Assembly: GCA_040904825.1 (NCBI GenBank)
Contig: JBBDSU010000018.1
Coordinates: forward strand, 1-53,714
Length of the DNA: 53,714 bases
Direction: 5' to 3'
Source of the DNA: JBBDSU01 sp040904825
GTDB lineage: Bacteria > Actinomycetota > Nitriliruptoria > Nitriliruptorales > Nitriliruptoraceae
Each line of letters starts with the position of its first letter. Position 1 is the stretch's first letter. Below are positions 23,985 through 32,411 of this stretch, piece by piece. Made by a program: the position numbers and the translations under genes. The notes beneath the pieces are model-generated. The model had not been told where the DNA came from and searched no databases. It saw only the letters and a list, made by a program, of their open reading frames with translations.

Positions 23985-26591
23985 GTGGCTAGCCGGTCCC
24001 CTTCGGCGGCACCCCGATCTGGTGCCCGTGGGTCGACACGTGGTTCGGGTGCGCGCGGATCAACCGCGCGAGGTCCTTCGACACGCGGCGGATCGCGGCG
24101 GGTCGAGCCTGCATCGCGATCGGCCAGCAACGGGTCACGCAGTGGTGCAAAAAAATCGGCCGCGTCTGCTCGGCCCGCCCAGACCCGCCAGTCCGCTGGT
24201 CCGCACACTCGTCGCGATGACACCGTGTCACGGCGAGCCACTGCAGTTGTCGGACGGCACCTTGATAACCAGCGGCAGGATGTCTTTGGCATTGTCCTGA
24301 TCTTGCTCGGTGTGCTGTTTGGCCTCGGGATCTACGGTGATGCGGCAGGTCCAGTCGGTGGCGCGCTCGAAGCGGTCGCGCTGGGTCTCCTTGGTCTCGT
24401 CGGTTATGCGGTCCCAGTGGTCGTTGCTTGGCTGGGGTTGGTGGTCATCGTTGGGCGCGGTGGCAGCGACCTTGGTCGGATCATTGTCGGCGGCGTGTTC
24501 GGACTGCTGGCGCTGCTTGCAGCACTGCATCTGGGTGTGGGTGCGCCTGATCCGGCTGAAGGCCTGTCAGGTCTGTGGGAAGCCGGAGGCATCATCGGAT
24601 GGGCGCTGGCGACCCCGCTGGTGTGGGCGTTGTCACAGTGGGGCGCCATCGCAGTCCTCGTGGCGATGGGAACCCTGGGTTTGCTGATCATGACGCGCAC
24701 ACCGTTCTCCCAGGTTGTCGCGACCGTCCGCAACGTCGCCTCGCGCGACGGGTCCGGCGGTGTCGGTGATCAGTCGGCAGCAGTTGATTCGGATCATGCC
24801 GGTCGTCCTGAAGGTGAGGACGAAATCACCGAAGTCATGCAGTCAGTTGCCGGCGCTGCGGGGGACCCGTCTGTGGACGGAGCGGCCCCGACGGGCCGCC
24901 GGCCTCGCGCGACACTCCAAGATGTCGATGAATTTTCCGACAAGACAACGTCACCGTCCGACGACGCCATCGACACCGATGACGCAGACGACGCCGAAGG
25001 CGAGGTCACCACACTGCTTGATGCGACGACGATGGTCGACGCCGTCGATCCGAAACATGCCGCCAAGGCCGTCGCCAAAGCCCGCAAGGTCGCCCCGGTG
25101 CGCTCGTGGGACGATTACGAGCTGCCACCGATGGACCTGTTGAATGCGGGGCGTCTGGCCGGAAGCGATTCTGATCGCCAGATCGGCGCACAGGTCGAAG
25201 CGTTGCAGGAGACGTTCCACCAGTTCAGTGTCGATGCGACCGTTGCCCGCTGGTCGCGTGGTCCGACGGTGACGCGTTTCGAGATCGAGCTGGGTCCGGG
25301 TGTGCAGGTCAAGAAGGTGGCCAACATGGGCGATGACATCGCCTATGCGCTGGCCGCTCCCGATGTGCGGATCGTGGCACCGATCCCTGGCAAGTCGGCT
25401 ATCGGGGTTGAAGTTCCCAACCGCAAGCGGGATCTCATCACGCTCGGCGACATCCTTCGTTCCGACGATGCGATTGATGACCCGCATCCGATGACGGTGG
25501 CGCTCGGGGTGGACATCGCTGGCGTCCCGGCGCTCGTCAATCTGACGACGATGCCGCACCTGCTCGTCTCCGGCTCGACCGGATCCGGCAAGTCAGTCAC
25601 GCTCAACGGCATGATCTCGTCGATCATCATGCGCACCCGGCCAGATCAGGTGCGGATGATCCTGATCGATCCCAAACGGGTCGAGCTCAACGCGTACGAA
25701 GGCGCTCCGCACCTGCTGTCACCGGTGGTGACCGATCCGCGCAGAGCTACCGATGCGGTCCAGTGGTGTGTCAAGGAGATGGAGCAGCGGTACGAACGGC
25801 TGGCCATCGAAGGTTTCCGAAACATCGACGGCTACAACGACGCGTTGCGGGCCGGCAAGCTTGAGGCGCGGCCCGGCCCCGATGGCACGATGATTGAACC
25901 GCGAGAACTGCCCTACATCCTGCTGGTCATCGACGAGCTCGCTGACCTGATGTTGGTCGCCCCGCGCGACGTTGAAGACGCGATCTGTCGCATTGCTCAG
26001 ATGGCTCGGGCGGTCGGCATCCACATGATCATCGCCACTCAGCGTCCATCGGTTGACGTGATCACCGGACTCATCAAGGCCAACATTCCGTCTCGGCTTG
26101 CGCTCGCCGTCGCATCCCAGACCGACTCACGCACCATCCTGGATGCCAACGGGGCAGAAAAGCTCGTTGGCAAGGGCGACATGCTGTTCCTGCCGGCCAG
26201 CCAAGGCAAACCGTCTCGGTTGCAAGGCTGCTGGGTGACCGAAACCGAAGTCGCCAATATCGTCGCCTTTTGCAAGGCGCAGCGGGAACCCGAATTCGAT
26301 AAAGCGGTCGTCAAGTCCGGTGAGGCAGCAGCCAAAGCCGATTCGTCGCGGGTTGACGATGGATCTGACGAGGCGCTGTTGCGCCGCGCTGCCGAACAGG
26401 TTGTCGTGAGCGGGCTTGGCTCGACCTCAATGCTTCAGCGAAAATTGCGAATCGGATTCGCGCGCGCTGGCCGCCTCATGGATGAGCTTGAGGAACTTGG
26501 CGTGGTAGGCCCCAACGAAGGATCCAAGGCGCGCGAAGTGCTGTGGGGACCCGAGGAACTCGAAGACGGTCTGGAACGCGGCGTCCTGTAG
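23985..26591 (+). CDS. ftsK: DNA translocase FtsK/SpoIIIE
   Basis: FtsK pumps chromosomal DNA through the closing septum. The protein (868 aa) has a basic Ser/Arg/Gly-rich N-terminus, four transmembrane segments around residues 100-250, and an acidic linker. The motor follows, with Walker A STGSGKSVTL, Walker B YILLVIDELADLMLV and the RGS-like block IIATQRPSVDVITG. The C-terminal gamma winged-helix domain reads STSMLQRKLRIGFARAGRLM and would recognise KOPS-like sites. The GTG at 23985 has GGGAGG (23971-23976) 8 nt upstream; an ATG at 23961 lies in a repeat and lacks a site. Confidence 0.95.
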   Translation: MASRSPSAAPRSGARGSTRGSGARGSTARGPSTRGGSRRVEPASRSASNGSRSGAKKSAASARPAQTRQSAGPHTRRDDTVSRRATAVVGRHLDNQRQDVFGIVLILLGVLFGLGIYGDAAGPVGGALEAVALGLLGLVGYAVPVVVAWLGLVVIVGRGGSDLGRIIVGGVFGLLALLAALHLGVGAPDPAEGLSGLWEAGGIIGWALATPLVWALSQWGAIAVLVAMGTLGLLIMTRTPFSQVVATVRNVASRDGSGGVGDQSAAVDSDHAGRPEGEDEITEVMQSVAGAAGDPSVDGAAPTGRRPRATLQDVDEFSDKTTSPSDDAIDTDDADDAEGEVTTLLDATTMVDAVDPKHAAKAVAKARKVAPVRSWDDYELPPMDLLNAGRLAGSDSDRQIGAQVEALQETFHQFSVDATVARWSRGPTVTRFEIELGPGVQVKKVANMGDDIAYALAAPDVRIVAPIPGKSAIGVEVPNRKRDLITLGDILRSDDAIDDPHPMTVALGVDIAGVPALVNLTTMPHLLVSGSTGSGKSVTLNGMISSIIMRTRPDQVRMILIDPKRVELNAYEGAPHLLSPVVTDPRRATDAVQWCVKEMEQRYERLAIEGFRNIDGYNDALRAGKLEARPGPDGTMIEPRELPYILLVIDELADLMLVAPRDVEDAICRIAQMARAVGIHMIIATQRPSVDVITGLIKANIPSRLALAVASQTDSRTILDANGAEKLVGKGDMLFLPASQGKPSRLQGCWVTETEVANIVAFCKAQREPEFDKAVVKSGEAAAKADSSRVDDGSDEALLRRAAEQVVVSGLGSTSMLQRKLRIGFARAGRLMDELEELGVVGPNEGSKAREVLWGPEELEDGLERGVL

Positions 26592-26600
26592 TCGGCTGCC

Positions 26601-26885
26601 TCAGCGCCAGCGGAACTCGCCACTGGTCTGGTCACGTTCGCCTTTGAGTTGCTTGCGGGCATTGACGATGGCGGCGCCCGTGCCGACGATCAACGCTCCC
26701 CACAGCAGGAGCCCAAGGCGGTCACGCGGTGTCTCGGCCAGCACGACGCGGTGGTCGCCGCTTTCGGCGGCAAGGACAGCACCACTGGCGATGGCCGGCC
26801 CGGCGAGCAGCGCGAGCGACAGCAGTGTCGCGCTGACGATGATGGTGATCCTGCGGCGTGTGTTCATGGGGCGCATCGTAGCCAC
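26601..26885 (-). CDS. Small secreted/membrane protein, unknown function
   Basis: An unrecognised protein of up to 94 aa. It begins with a signal-peptide-like segment (MNTRRRITIIVSATLLSLAL, from the ATG at 26867) and ends with a second hydrophobic segment (LGLLLWGALIVGTGAAIV) and a charged tail. Possible starts are GTG 26885, ATG 26876 and ATG 26867; none has a good ribosome binding site. It is convergent with ftsK (9 bp between stops) and divergent from the rodZ-like gene. Confidence 0.6.
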   Translation of the reverse strand: MATMRPMNTRRRITIIVSATLLSLALLAGPAIASGAVLAAESGDHRVVLAETPRDRLGLLLWGALIVGTGAAIVNARKQLKGERDQTSGEFRWR

Positions 26886-26969
26886 GCAGATCCCCAGACG
26901 ACGAAACCGTCGGCCACATCGCCGTAGCAGTCCCTACGAATCTGGACGTTGACGGCGGTAGGGATCTGC
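26886..26969. repeat. Nested inverted repeat between divergent genes
   Basis: GCAGATCCC (26886-26894) is matched by its exact complement at 26961-26969. Inside it CGCCGT (26920-26925) pairs with ACGGCG (26952-26957), and further inside CCCTAC faces GTAGGG as an alternative. It could be a folded leader or a pair of inverted protein-binding half-sites serving both flanking genes. Confidence 0.5.
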
Positions 26970-27057
26970 CGATGGTGCAGGCGCGGTGCGCGGGTCCTAC
27001 GCTGATCCGGAACTATCCGCTCGGCGCCATCGCCACGGGACGTGCCCAAAGGACATC

Positions 27058-27828
27058 GTGAGCACAGGGATCGGTGATGCCCTCAAAGAGGCCCGCGAGG
27101 CCCAGGGCCGCACACTCGAAGACGTTTCGCGTGCTGTGCGCGCGCGAATCGAGCAGTTGCGTGCCCTCGAAGAGGAGCATTTTGACGTCTTCCCCGGCGA
27201 GGTCTACGCCAAGGGCTTCTTGCGCAGTTATGCGATCGAACTGGGACTCGACCCGCAACCACTCCTCGAGACCTACCGAAATGAGGTCTCGTCGCCCAAC
27301 GAGATTCCAGCATCGACGTTGGTCACCGGATCGGTCCCACAGGGCCCACGTCGATCAACGCCCCCTGCGTGGGCGGCATGGCTGCTCATCGGGGTCGCAG
27401 TTGTCGCAGGACTTGCGTTCCTTGGCATGATCAGCCAGAACTTCCTGCCCGAAAGTGCCTCGTCAGAAGAAGTTGCCAGCCCACCACCAGCACCAGCCCC
27501 GGCCCCAACCGAGGAACAAGCGCCCGAGCAGGCACCCGAACCTGAACCTGTCGAGCCGGAGCCCGTCTACGAGGGGCTCGAAATGCTGGTGACCTTCGAG
27601 TCGTCCTCGTGGATTCGCGTCACGCTTGACGGTGTGATTGTGGAGCAGGGCACGGTGATGACGGGGGAGACTCGCCCGTATCAGGCCGACGAGCGGATCG
27701 ACCTGCGGATTGGCAACGCCGGTGGTGTGCGCATTGAGATCAACGGGGAAGACCTCGGTCTGATGGGATCCAGCGGTGAGGTCGTCGAAGTCGGCTGGAC
27801 CCTGGACGACTTTGACGACGGCGAATAG
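27058..27828 (+). CDS. RodZ-like helix-turn-helix membrane protein
   Basis: A 256-aa bitopic protein. An N-terminal HTH_25 domain (GDALKEAREAQGRTLEDVSR) is followed by a second helix pair ending YAKGFLRSYAIELGLDP. One transmembrane helix is at about 100-122 and a Pro/Glu/Ala linker follows. The extracytoplasmic beta domain (DUF4115-like) contains SSWIRVTLDGVIVEQG. RodZ links the MreB cytoskeleton to cell-wall synthesis; no mreB is in the window, so that role is inferred. The GTG at 27058 follows AAAGGA. rimO starts 8 nt downstream. Confidence 0.85.
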   Translation: MSTGIGDALKEAREAQGRTLEDVSRAVRARIEQLRALEEEHFDVFPGEVYAKGFLRSYAIELGLDPQPLLETYRNEVSSPNEIPASTLVTGSVPQGPRRSTPPAWAAWLLIGVAVVAGLAFLGMISQNFLPESASSEEVASPPPAPAPAPTEEQAPEQAPEPEPVEPEPVYEGLEMLVTFESSSWIRVTLDGVIVEQGTVMTGETRPYQADERIDLRIGNAGGVRIEINGEDLGLMGSSGEVVEVGWTLDDFDDGE

Positions 27829-27836
27829 GCAGCGAG

Positions 27837-29384
27837 GTGGCCACCCAACACACGGCGACGACCGTGGCGATCATCACGCTGGGATGCGGTCGCAACGAGG
27901 TCGATTCGGCCCAGCTCGCGGGTCTGCTGCTGCGCGAAGGCCGCGAAGTCATCGATGACCCTGCTGCTGCCGACGCGGTGCTCGTCAATACCTGCACGTT
28001 CATCGCACCGGCCAAGCAAGAGTCGATCGACACGGTGCTCGAAGCATGCCGGCTCAAAGAAGACGGCACGGCCCGAGCGGTGTTGGTGGTCGGATGCATG
28101 GCACAGCGCTACCCGCAAGAGTTGGCGGACGCGATTCCTGAAGCTGATGCCATCGTTGGTTTCGACGGATATCCGCATTTGGTCGACATCGTCGACGACG
28201 CGCTGGCAGGTCGTCTCACTGATCGAGTCGTCGGGGTGGGCCCAGCCCATCCTGGCAGCCGTCCGGGCGGCGAGGATCGCGCGCTGCCGGGGGCAACCGC
28301 GACGTTGCCTTCGTTGCCGTTGATGGTCGCTCCCACCGCCACCGCTACCACGACCGCTACCACGACCGCCACCGTCGCTGCCACGCCGGCCGTCCAGGAT
28401 GCCCTTGACCGGATTCCAGCCAGCGGGCCGAGGTTCCCGGTCCGAGTGCATGACGGTAGGCCTTGGGCGTATCTGAAGATCGCCTCCGGTTGCGACCGCG
28501 TCTGCACCTTCTGTGCGATTCCGTCGTTTCGGGGACGGTTTCGTTCGCGGCCGCTGGACGAGTTGGTTGCCGAAGCGGCCTACCTGGTTGATGGTGGTGC
28601 GCGCGAGCTGGTCTTAGTCAGTGAGAACACGACGTCGTGGGGCAAGGACCTGCCGCAAGGACGTGATCTCGCGCCGAAGTTGCTCAGCGAACTCGCTGCC
28701 ATCGACCGGTTGGAGCGCATCCGACTGATGTATCTGCAGCCAGCCGAACTGACCGACATGCTGATCGAAGCGATGGTCGCTACCGACAAGGTTGCGAACT
28801 ATTTCGACCTGTCGTTGCAGCACGTCAGCGGTCCGGTAATCGCTCGGATGGCCCGCTCCGGAAACCACGAGCGTTTCGGCGCGATCATCGACCACATCCG
28901 GTCCTTGGCTCCTGATGCAGTCTTTCGGTCCAACTTCATCCTCGGATTTCCCGGCGAAACCGACGAGGATGTAGCAACGTTGACACGTTTCCTCAACGAC
29001 TACAACCTGGATTGGGTCGGATTGTTCGCGTTCAGTCCTGAAGATGGCACGCCAGCGCATGACCTTGACCAACAAGTCCCCGCACAGGTTGCAGAACAAC
29101 GCGTCCGTGAGGTGACCGAGGTACAGGAACAGATCGCTGACGAACGTTCACGCGCGTTCGTCGGCCGTGAACTTGAGGTCATCGTCCAAGAACATGTCGA
29201 GGGCGCGACACTGGCCCGTTCGTACCGTGAAGCGCCCGACACCGACGGTGACATCATGTTGCGTACCGATGACGGCAGGGATGCTGACCTGCCGGTTGGA
29301 CGCCTGGTGACAGCGACCATCGTGGAGTCCGAAGGTGTCGATCTGATTGCTGAGGTCCACACCGGGGGAAACCGCGATGACTGA
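27837..29384 (+). CDS. rimO: Ribosomal protein S12 methylthiotransferase RimO
   Basis: RimO is a radical-SAM enzyme that methylthiolates an aspartate of ribosomal protein S12. The auxiliary-cluster cysteines are Cys17, Cys53 and Cys87, and the radical-SAM cluster is Cys219, Cys223 and Cys226 in CDRVCTFC. A C-terminal TRAM domain is present. At 515 aa it is longer than usual because of a Pro/Ala/Thr-rich insertion at about 140-190, between the N-terminal domain and the SAM core. The start is the GTG at 27837. RimO is preferred over MiaB because it has the LGCGRNEVDS form, and a better MiaB is present at 34835. Confidence 0.92.
   Translation: MATQHTATTVAIITLGCGRNEVDSAQLAGLLLREGREVIDDPAAADAVLVNTCTFIAPAKQESIDTVLEACRLKEDGTARAVLVVGCMAQRYPQELADAIPEADAIVGFDGYPHLVDIVDDALAGRLTDRVVGVGPAHPGSRPGGEDRALPGATATLPSLPLMVAPTATATTTATTTATVAATPAVQDALDRIPASGPRFPVRVHDGRPWAYLKIASGCDRVCTFCAIPSFRGRFRSRPLDELVAEAAYLVDGGARELVLVSENTTSWGKDLPQGRDLAPKLLSELAAIDRLERIRLMYLQPAELTDMLIEAMVATDKVANYFDLSLQHVSGPVIARMARSGNHERFGAIIDHIRSLAPDAVFRSNFILGFPGETDEDVATLTRFLNDYNLDWVGLFAFSPEDGTPAHDLDQQVPAQVAEQRVREVTEVQEQIADERSRAFVGRELEVIVQEHVEGATLARSYREAPDTDGDIMLRTDDGRDADLPVGRLVTATIVESEGVDLIAEVHTGGNRDD
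28341..28376 (+). repeat. 12-bp tandem repeat inside rimO
   Basis: Two identical units (28341-28352, 28353-28364; ACCGCTACCACG) and a third diverged one (28365-28376) encode a Thr/Ala run in the linker before the radical-SAM domain. This looks like recent in-frame slippage. Confidence 0.8.
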
Positions 29385-30012
29385 ACGCGACAACTCGGCA
29401 GGCTCACGCGGCCGCTCGGCCTTGCATCGCCCAGATGAGCCTCATTGGTTCAACATTCCGAATCTGCTGACGTTCTTGCGGGTGGCATTGGTGCCGGTGA
29501 TCCTGTGGCTTTTGACGATCGACAGCCAGTTGGCCCAGTGGTGGGCATTCGGAGTGTTTGTCGTTGCGGCGCTGACTGACTCGATTGATGGCTGGGTTGC
29601 CCGCCGTTGGCAGGGCGTGACTGCCTGGGGAGAGCTCGCCGACCCAGTCGCTGACAAGCTCCTCATTATTGGCGCCATGCTGAGTCTGGCGCTCGTTGAC
29701 ACCCTGGCCTGGTGGGTTGTGGCTGTGGTGACCGCCAGAGAGGTGGCGGTCACGTTGATGCGGGTGTCGCTGGTCAAGCGTCGAGGACTCGTCTTGCCAG
29801 CCAGCGTCTGGGGAAAGATCAAGACCGTCACCCAGATGATCGCCGTCGGCGCGTTCCTGCTGCCGATCTTCCCACTGACCCCCGCCCGGCGCTTCATGGA
29901 TGTCGCCGTCGCGCTGACAATCTGGTCAGGGATGGATTACGCCATCAAGATCCGTCGACAGGCGCGTGATGAGACGTCAGTCGCCGACACCTCATCGAAG
30001 GAGGCCACGTGA
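29377..30012 (+). CDS. pgsA: CDP-diacylglycerol-glycerol-3-phosphate phosphatidyltransferase
   Basis: PgsA makes phosphatidylglycerophosphate from CDP-diacylglycerol and glycerol-3-phosphate in the membrane. The CDP-alcohol phosphotransferase motif is intact: TDSIDGWVARR, then GELADPVADKL. Several hydrophobic helices surround it; length is 211 aa. The ATG at 29377 has GGGGGAA upstream and overlaps the rimO stop. The order rimO-pgsA-cinA is typical of Actinobacteria. The symbol is assigned by context; a phosphatidylinositol-type homologue is possible but less likely. Confidence 0.9.
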   Translation: MTERDNSAGSRGRSALHRPDEPHWFNIPNLLTFLRVALVPVILWLLTIDSQLAQWWAFGVFVVAALTDSIDGWVARRWQGVTAWGELADPVADKLLIIGAMLSLALVDTLAWWVVAVVTAREVAVTLMRVSLVKRRGLVLPASVWGKIKTVTQMIAVGAFLLPIFPLTPARRFMDVAVALTIWSGMDYAIKIRRQARDETSVADTSSKEAT

Positions 30013-31385
30013 CGGTCAGATCCGGACTTGACGATGAAACGTCGATGGCTGCCGCCGACGGCCACATGCCGATCGCCGTTGCCGAGCCTGCCCACCAGCA
30101 AGGATCGATCGACGGCGTGCAGATCGCTGCGCCTGGTCAGCAGGTGCGTGCGGCGCTGCTGTCGGTGGGCAGTGAACTGCTCCTTGGCGACCTGACTGAT
30201 AGCAATGCCACGTGGTTGAGCCGCCAGTTGACCGCATTCGGAGTCGACGTTGTTCACCACATGGCTGCGCGTGATGACCTCGGTGAGATTGTCACCGCGC
30301 TTCGCTGGCTGGCCGAGCGCGTCCACCTCGTCATTGTCGGCGGGGGCCTGGGACCCACCAACGACGACCTCACGCGCGAAGCTGTTGCGGCCGCTGCAGG
30401 GGTGGCGCTCGAACCCGACCCTGAGCTTGAGGCGGCTCTGCGAGCGCGATTTGCCGACCTCGGCCGCCCCATGGCCGCCCAGAACATCAAACAAGCCCGA
30501 ATCCCCGCGACGGCGAGCATTTACCCGGCCGTGGGGACTGCTCCGGCTTTTGGGCTGACGTTGCCGGGGGAGCCACCGACCCGTGTGATCGCGTTGCCGG
30601 GTGTGCCCTGGGAGATGAAGGCGATGTTCACGCGTGACGTCGCTCCTGAAATACGGCAGCTTGCTGGCACGCGTGCGACCGTCACCCGATCGATCCATGT
30701 CACCGGTCGCGGTGAGTCCGATGTCGCGGCCGTGGTCGAGCCCATGTTCGATGGGCGTGATGGGGTGATCCTGGCGTTTCTCGCCCACTCGACCGAGATC
30801 GAGGTGCGTCTGACCGTTACCGGCGACGATCCGCAGGCGGCGCGGACCTCATCGCAACCGCTCGTCGACGACGTCGTAGCGGCACTCGGGGCCTCGGTCG
30901 CCGGTATAGATGACGAGGGGCTCGAGCAGGTGGTCGTGCGGCTCCTGCGTGCGCGCGGCGAGACCGTGACTATCGCCGAATCAGCGACCGTGGGTGACGT
31001 CGCGGCACGGCTAGGCAAGGTTCCCGGTGCGTCGCACGGCCTGCGGGCGGCGATGGTGGTCTACACCCCGCACGCCAAACATGACTTGCTCGGACCGGAT
31101 GCCGATGTAGACGGCGAAGCATCGGTGTCGCATGCGACGACGGCCGCCCTTGCCGAGGCCATCAGGCAGCGTTTCGACAGTGACTGGGGACTGGCGACCA
31201 CCGGTGTCGCTGGTCCCGATCCGGTCGGAGACGCCGAACCCGGCACCGTGACGTGGGCATTGGTTGGCCGCGATCGGCCCGTCGAAGTCGAAGCTCGCAA
31301 AGTCAACGGTGACCGCGCCTTGGTGATCTCGCGACTGGGAACCTCCGCGCTCGACTTGCTGCGCCGCCGCCTCGTCGAAGGGTGA
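30009..31385 (+). CDS. cinA: CinA-family protein (nicotinamide-nucleotide amidase-like)
   Basis: A 458-aa protein with two domains. The first, about 46-215, is the MoaB/COG1058 fold with SVGSELLLGDLTDSNATWL and GGLGPTNDDLTREAVA. The last 150 residues form the PncC deamidase fold. The usual AESCTGG block reads AESATVGD here: Ser325 is kept but the Cys and the first Gly are changed. Lys357 in YTPHAK is also kept. Family enzymes recycle NMN and hydrolyse ADP-ribose. The GTG at 30009 has AAGGAGG 4 nt upstream and overlaps the pgsA stop, which supports the 45-residue N-terminal extension. Confidence 0.9.
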   Translation: MTVRSGLDDETSMAAADGHMPIAVAEPAHQQGSIDGVQIAAPGQQVRAALLSVGSELLLGDLTDSNATWLSRQLTAFGVDVVHHMAARDDLGEIVTALRWLAERVHLVIVGGGLGPTNDDLTREAVAAAAGVALEPDPELEAALRARFADLGRPMAAQNIKQARIPATASIYPAVGTAPAFGLTLPGEPPTRVIALPGVPWEMKAMFTRDVAPEIRQLAGTRATVTRSIHVTGRGESDVAAVVEPMFDGRDGVILAFLAHSTEIEVRLTVTGDDPQAARTSSQPLVDDVVAALGASVAGIDDEGLEQVVVRLLRARGETVTIAESATVGDVAARLGKVPGASHGLRAAMVVYTPHAKHDLLGPDADVDGEASVSHATTAALAEAIRQRFDSDWGLATTGVAGPDPVGDAEPGTVTWALVGRDRPVEVEARKVNGDRALVISRLGTSALDLLRRRLVEG

Positions 31386-31406
31386 ATGCCGGTCGATGAT
31401 CAGGCG

Positions 31407-32162
31407 CTAGTCGGTCGTTGTGTCGGTTGCCCTATCGGAGGCGTGCGTCTGGTTGGTTCCGCTGGCTCCGTTGGCTCCGTTGGTTCCGTTGGTCGCGCGG
31501 GGGACGGGTGCGGGCATGGGACGCCGGCCGCTACGGATGTCGGCAACGAGTTCCCACACCGCGTCGAAGACACGCATGGCCTGCTGTGCGTCGTACAGGG
31601 CGCCATGTGCTTGATCACGGTCATGGGGAATGCCCAGGGCTTCGCACGTGCGGGCAAGTCCGCGCGGGGCTTCGGGTCCGGGCGCCAGCAGGGGGATTGC
31701 CAAGGTTTCAACGTCAAGCAGGTGGTGATCCCACGTTGGCGTCAAGCCCAGCTTGTGGCACATGCGTTCCAGGTGCCTGGCGTCGAAGTCGGGTACGGCA
31801 CCGACGAGCACCGCTCCGTCGGCGTCGGCGAGGAAGATTGGCAGCCATTCGGACGCCGGTGTCTTGGGCTGGGGGGCGATGCGGTCGTCATAGTGGGTGA
31901 GGAGCAGTGCGTCGGCATCGGCGCCGTCGACGGTGTGAGTGGGAAAGAACTGGCGCTCAGTTTGGGTGCCGTCCTCGAAACGCACAATCCAGGAGACCTC
32001 CGTCAGTTCATGACGGCGGTGATCAAGCCCAGTTGCCTCGGTGTCGATGAAGACGAACCGCGTTGGATGCGGGGTGGGCGCCGACGATGCGGGCTCGGGG
32101 GTCTGTGCCGGAGCGTTGTCGCTGGCTGCGGAAGTGGTGGACGAAGCGTCGTCGGTCGACAT
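31407..32162 (-). CDS. DEDDh-family 3'-5' exonuclease
   Basis: A 251-aa protein of the DnaQ-like exonuclease class, acting on DNA or RNA with two metal ions. The catalytic pair Asp40 and Glu42 lies in FIDTEATG, an Asp follows in VGAVPDFDARHLE, and HGALYDAQQAM supplies the His and last Asp of the DEDDh set. The N-terminal 33 residues and the C-terminal 35 (Asn/Gly/Thr repeats) look disordered. It is divergent from recA with a LexA box in the gap and convergent with cinA. A role in DNA repair is inferred; oligoribonuclease-like activity is the alternative. Confidence 0.85.
   Translation of the reverse strand: MSTDDASSTTSAASDNAPAQTPEPASSAPTPHPTRFVFIDTEATGLDHRRHELTEVSWIVRFEDGTQTERQFFPTHTVDGADADALLLTHYDDRIAPQPKTPASEWLPIFLADADGAVLVGAVPDFDARHLERMCHKLGLTPTWDHHLLDVETLAIPLLAPGPEAPRGLARTCEALGIPHDRDQAHGALYDAQQAMRVFDAVWELVADIRSGRRPMPAPVPRATNGTNGANGASGTNQTHASDRATDTTTD
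31455..31490. repeat. 9-bp tandem repeat in the exonuclease tail
   Basis: Four near-identical 9-bp units (GGYTCCGYT) encode, on the minus strand, an Asn-Gly-Ala/Thr repeat at the C-terminus. The units differ only at the two Y positions, consistent with slippage. Confidence 0.8.
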
Positions 32163-32251
32163 GGGGCTCCGAAGTTGGGAGAATCGTTGGGACGCTACCC
32201 GGTGAGTGCTGTGGTCGGTCTGTTCGGTGAATCGTCGACCTTACTCGCATG

Positions 32252-32265
32252 CGAACAAGCGTTCG
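32252..32265. promoter_or_regulatory. LexA (SOS) box between recA and the exonuclease
   Basis: CGAACAAGCGTTCG is a perfect CGAAC-N4-GTTCG site. It lies 147 bp before recA and 90 bp before the divergent exonuclease. LexA is encoded in this window with four boxes of the same form. It probably controls recA and may also control the exonuclease. Confidence 0.85.
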
Positions 32266-32411
32266 GATAGGTTCTTCCACACGTTGTCGGCATCGCGCAT
32301 ACCGACGTGTCACACACCACCTCTATGGTGCGACACAACGACGTCACGACCTTGATGACCCACTGGCAGTACTGAACGAGCGATCAGCGCAATCTGTAAC
32401 CGGAGGACAAC

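Noticed and set aside
27837..29384. MiaB as identity of the first methylthiotransferase
   Set aside because: The gene at 34835 has the MiaB-type FGCQMN start and lies near miaA; this one has RimO-type motifs and neighbours.
31386..32270. A long plus-strand frame of 294 codons
   Set aside because: It lies opposite the DEDDh exonuclease, which has clear catalytic motifs, and its own product is low-complexity with no family features.
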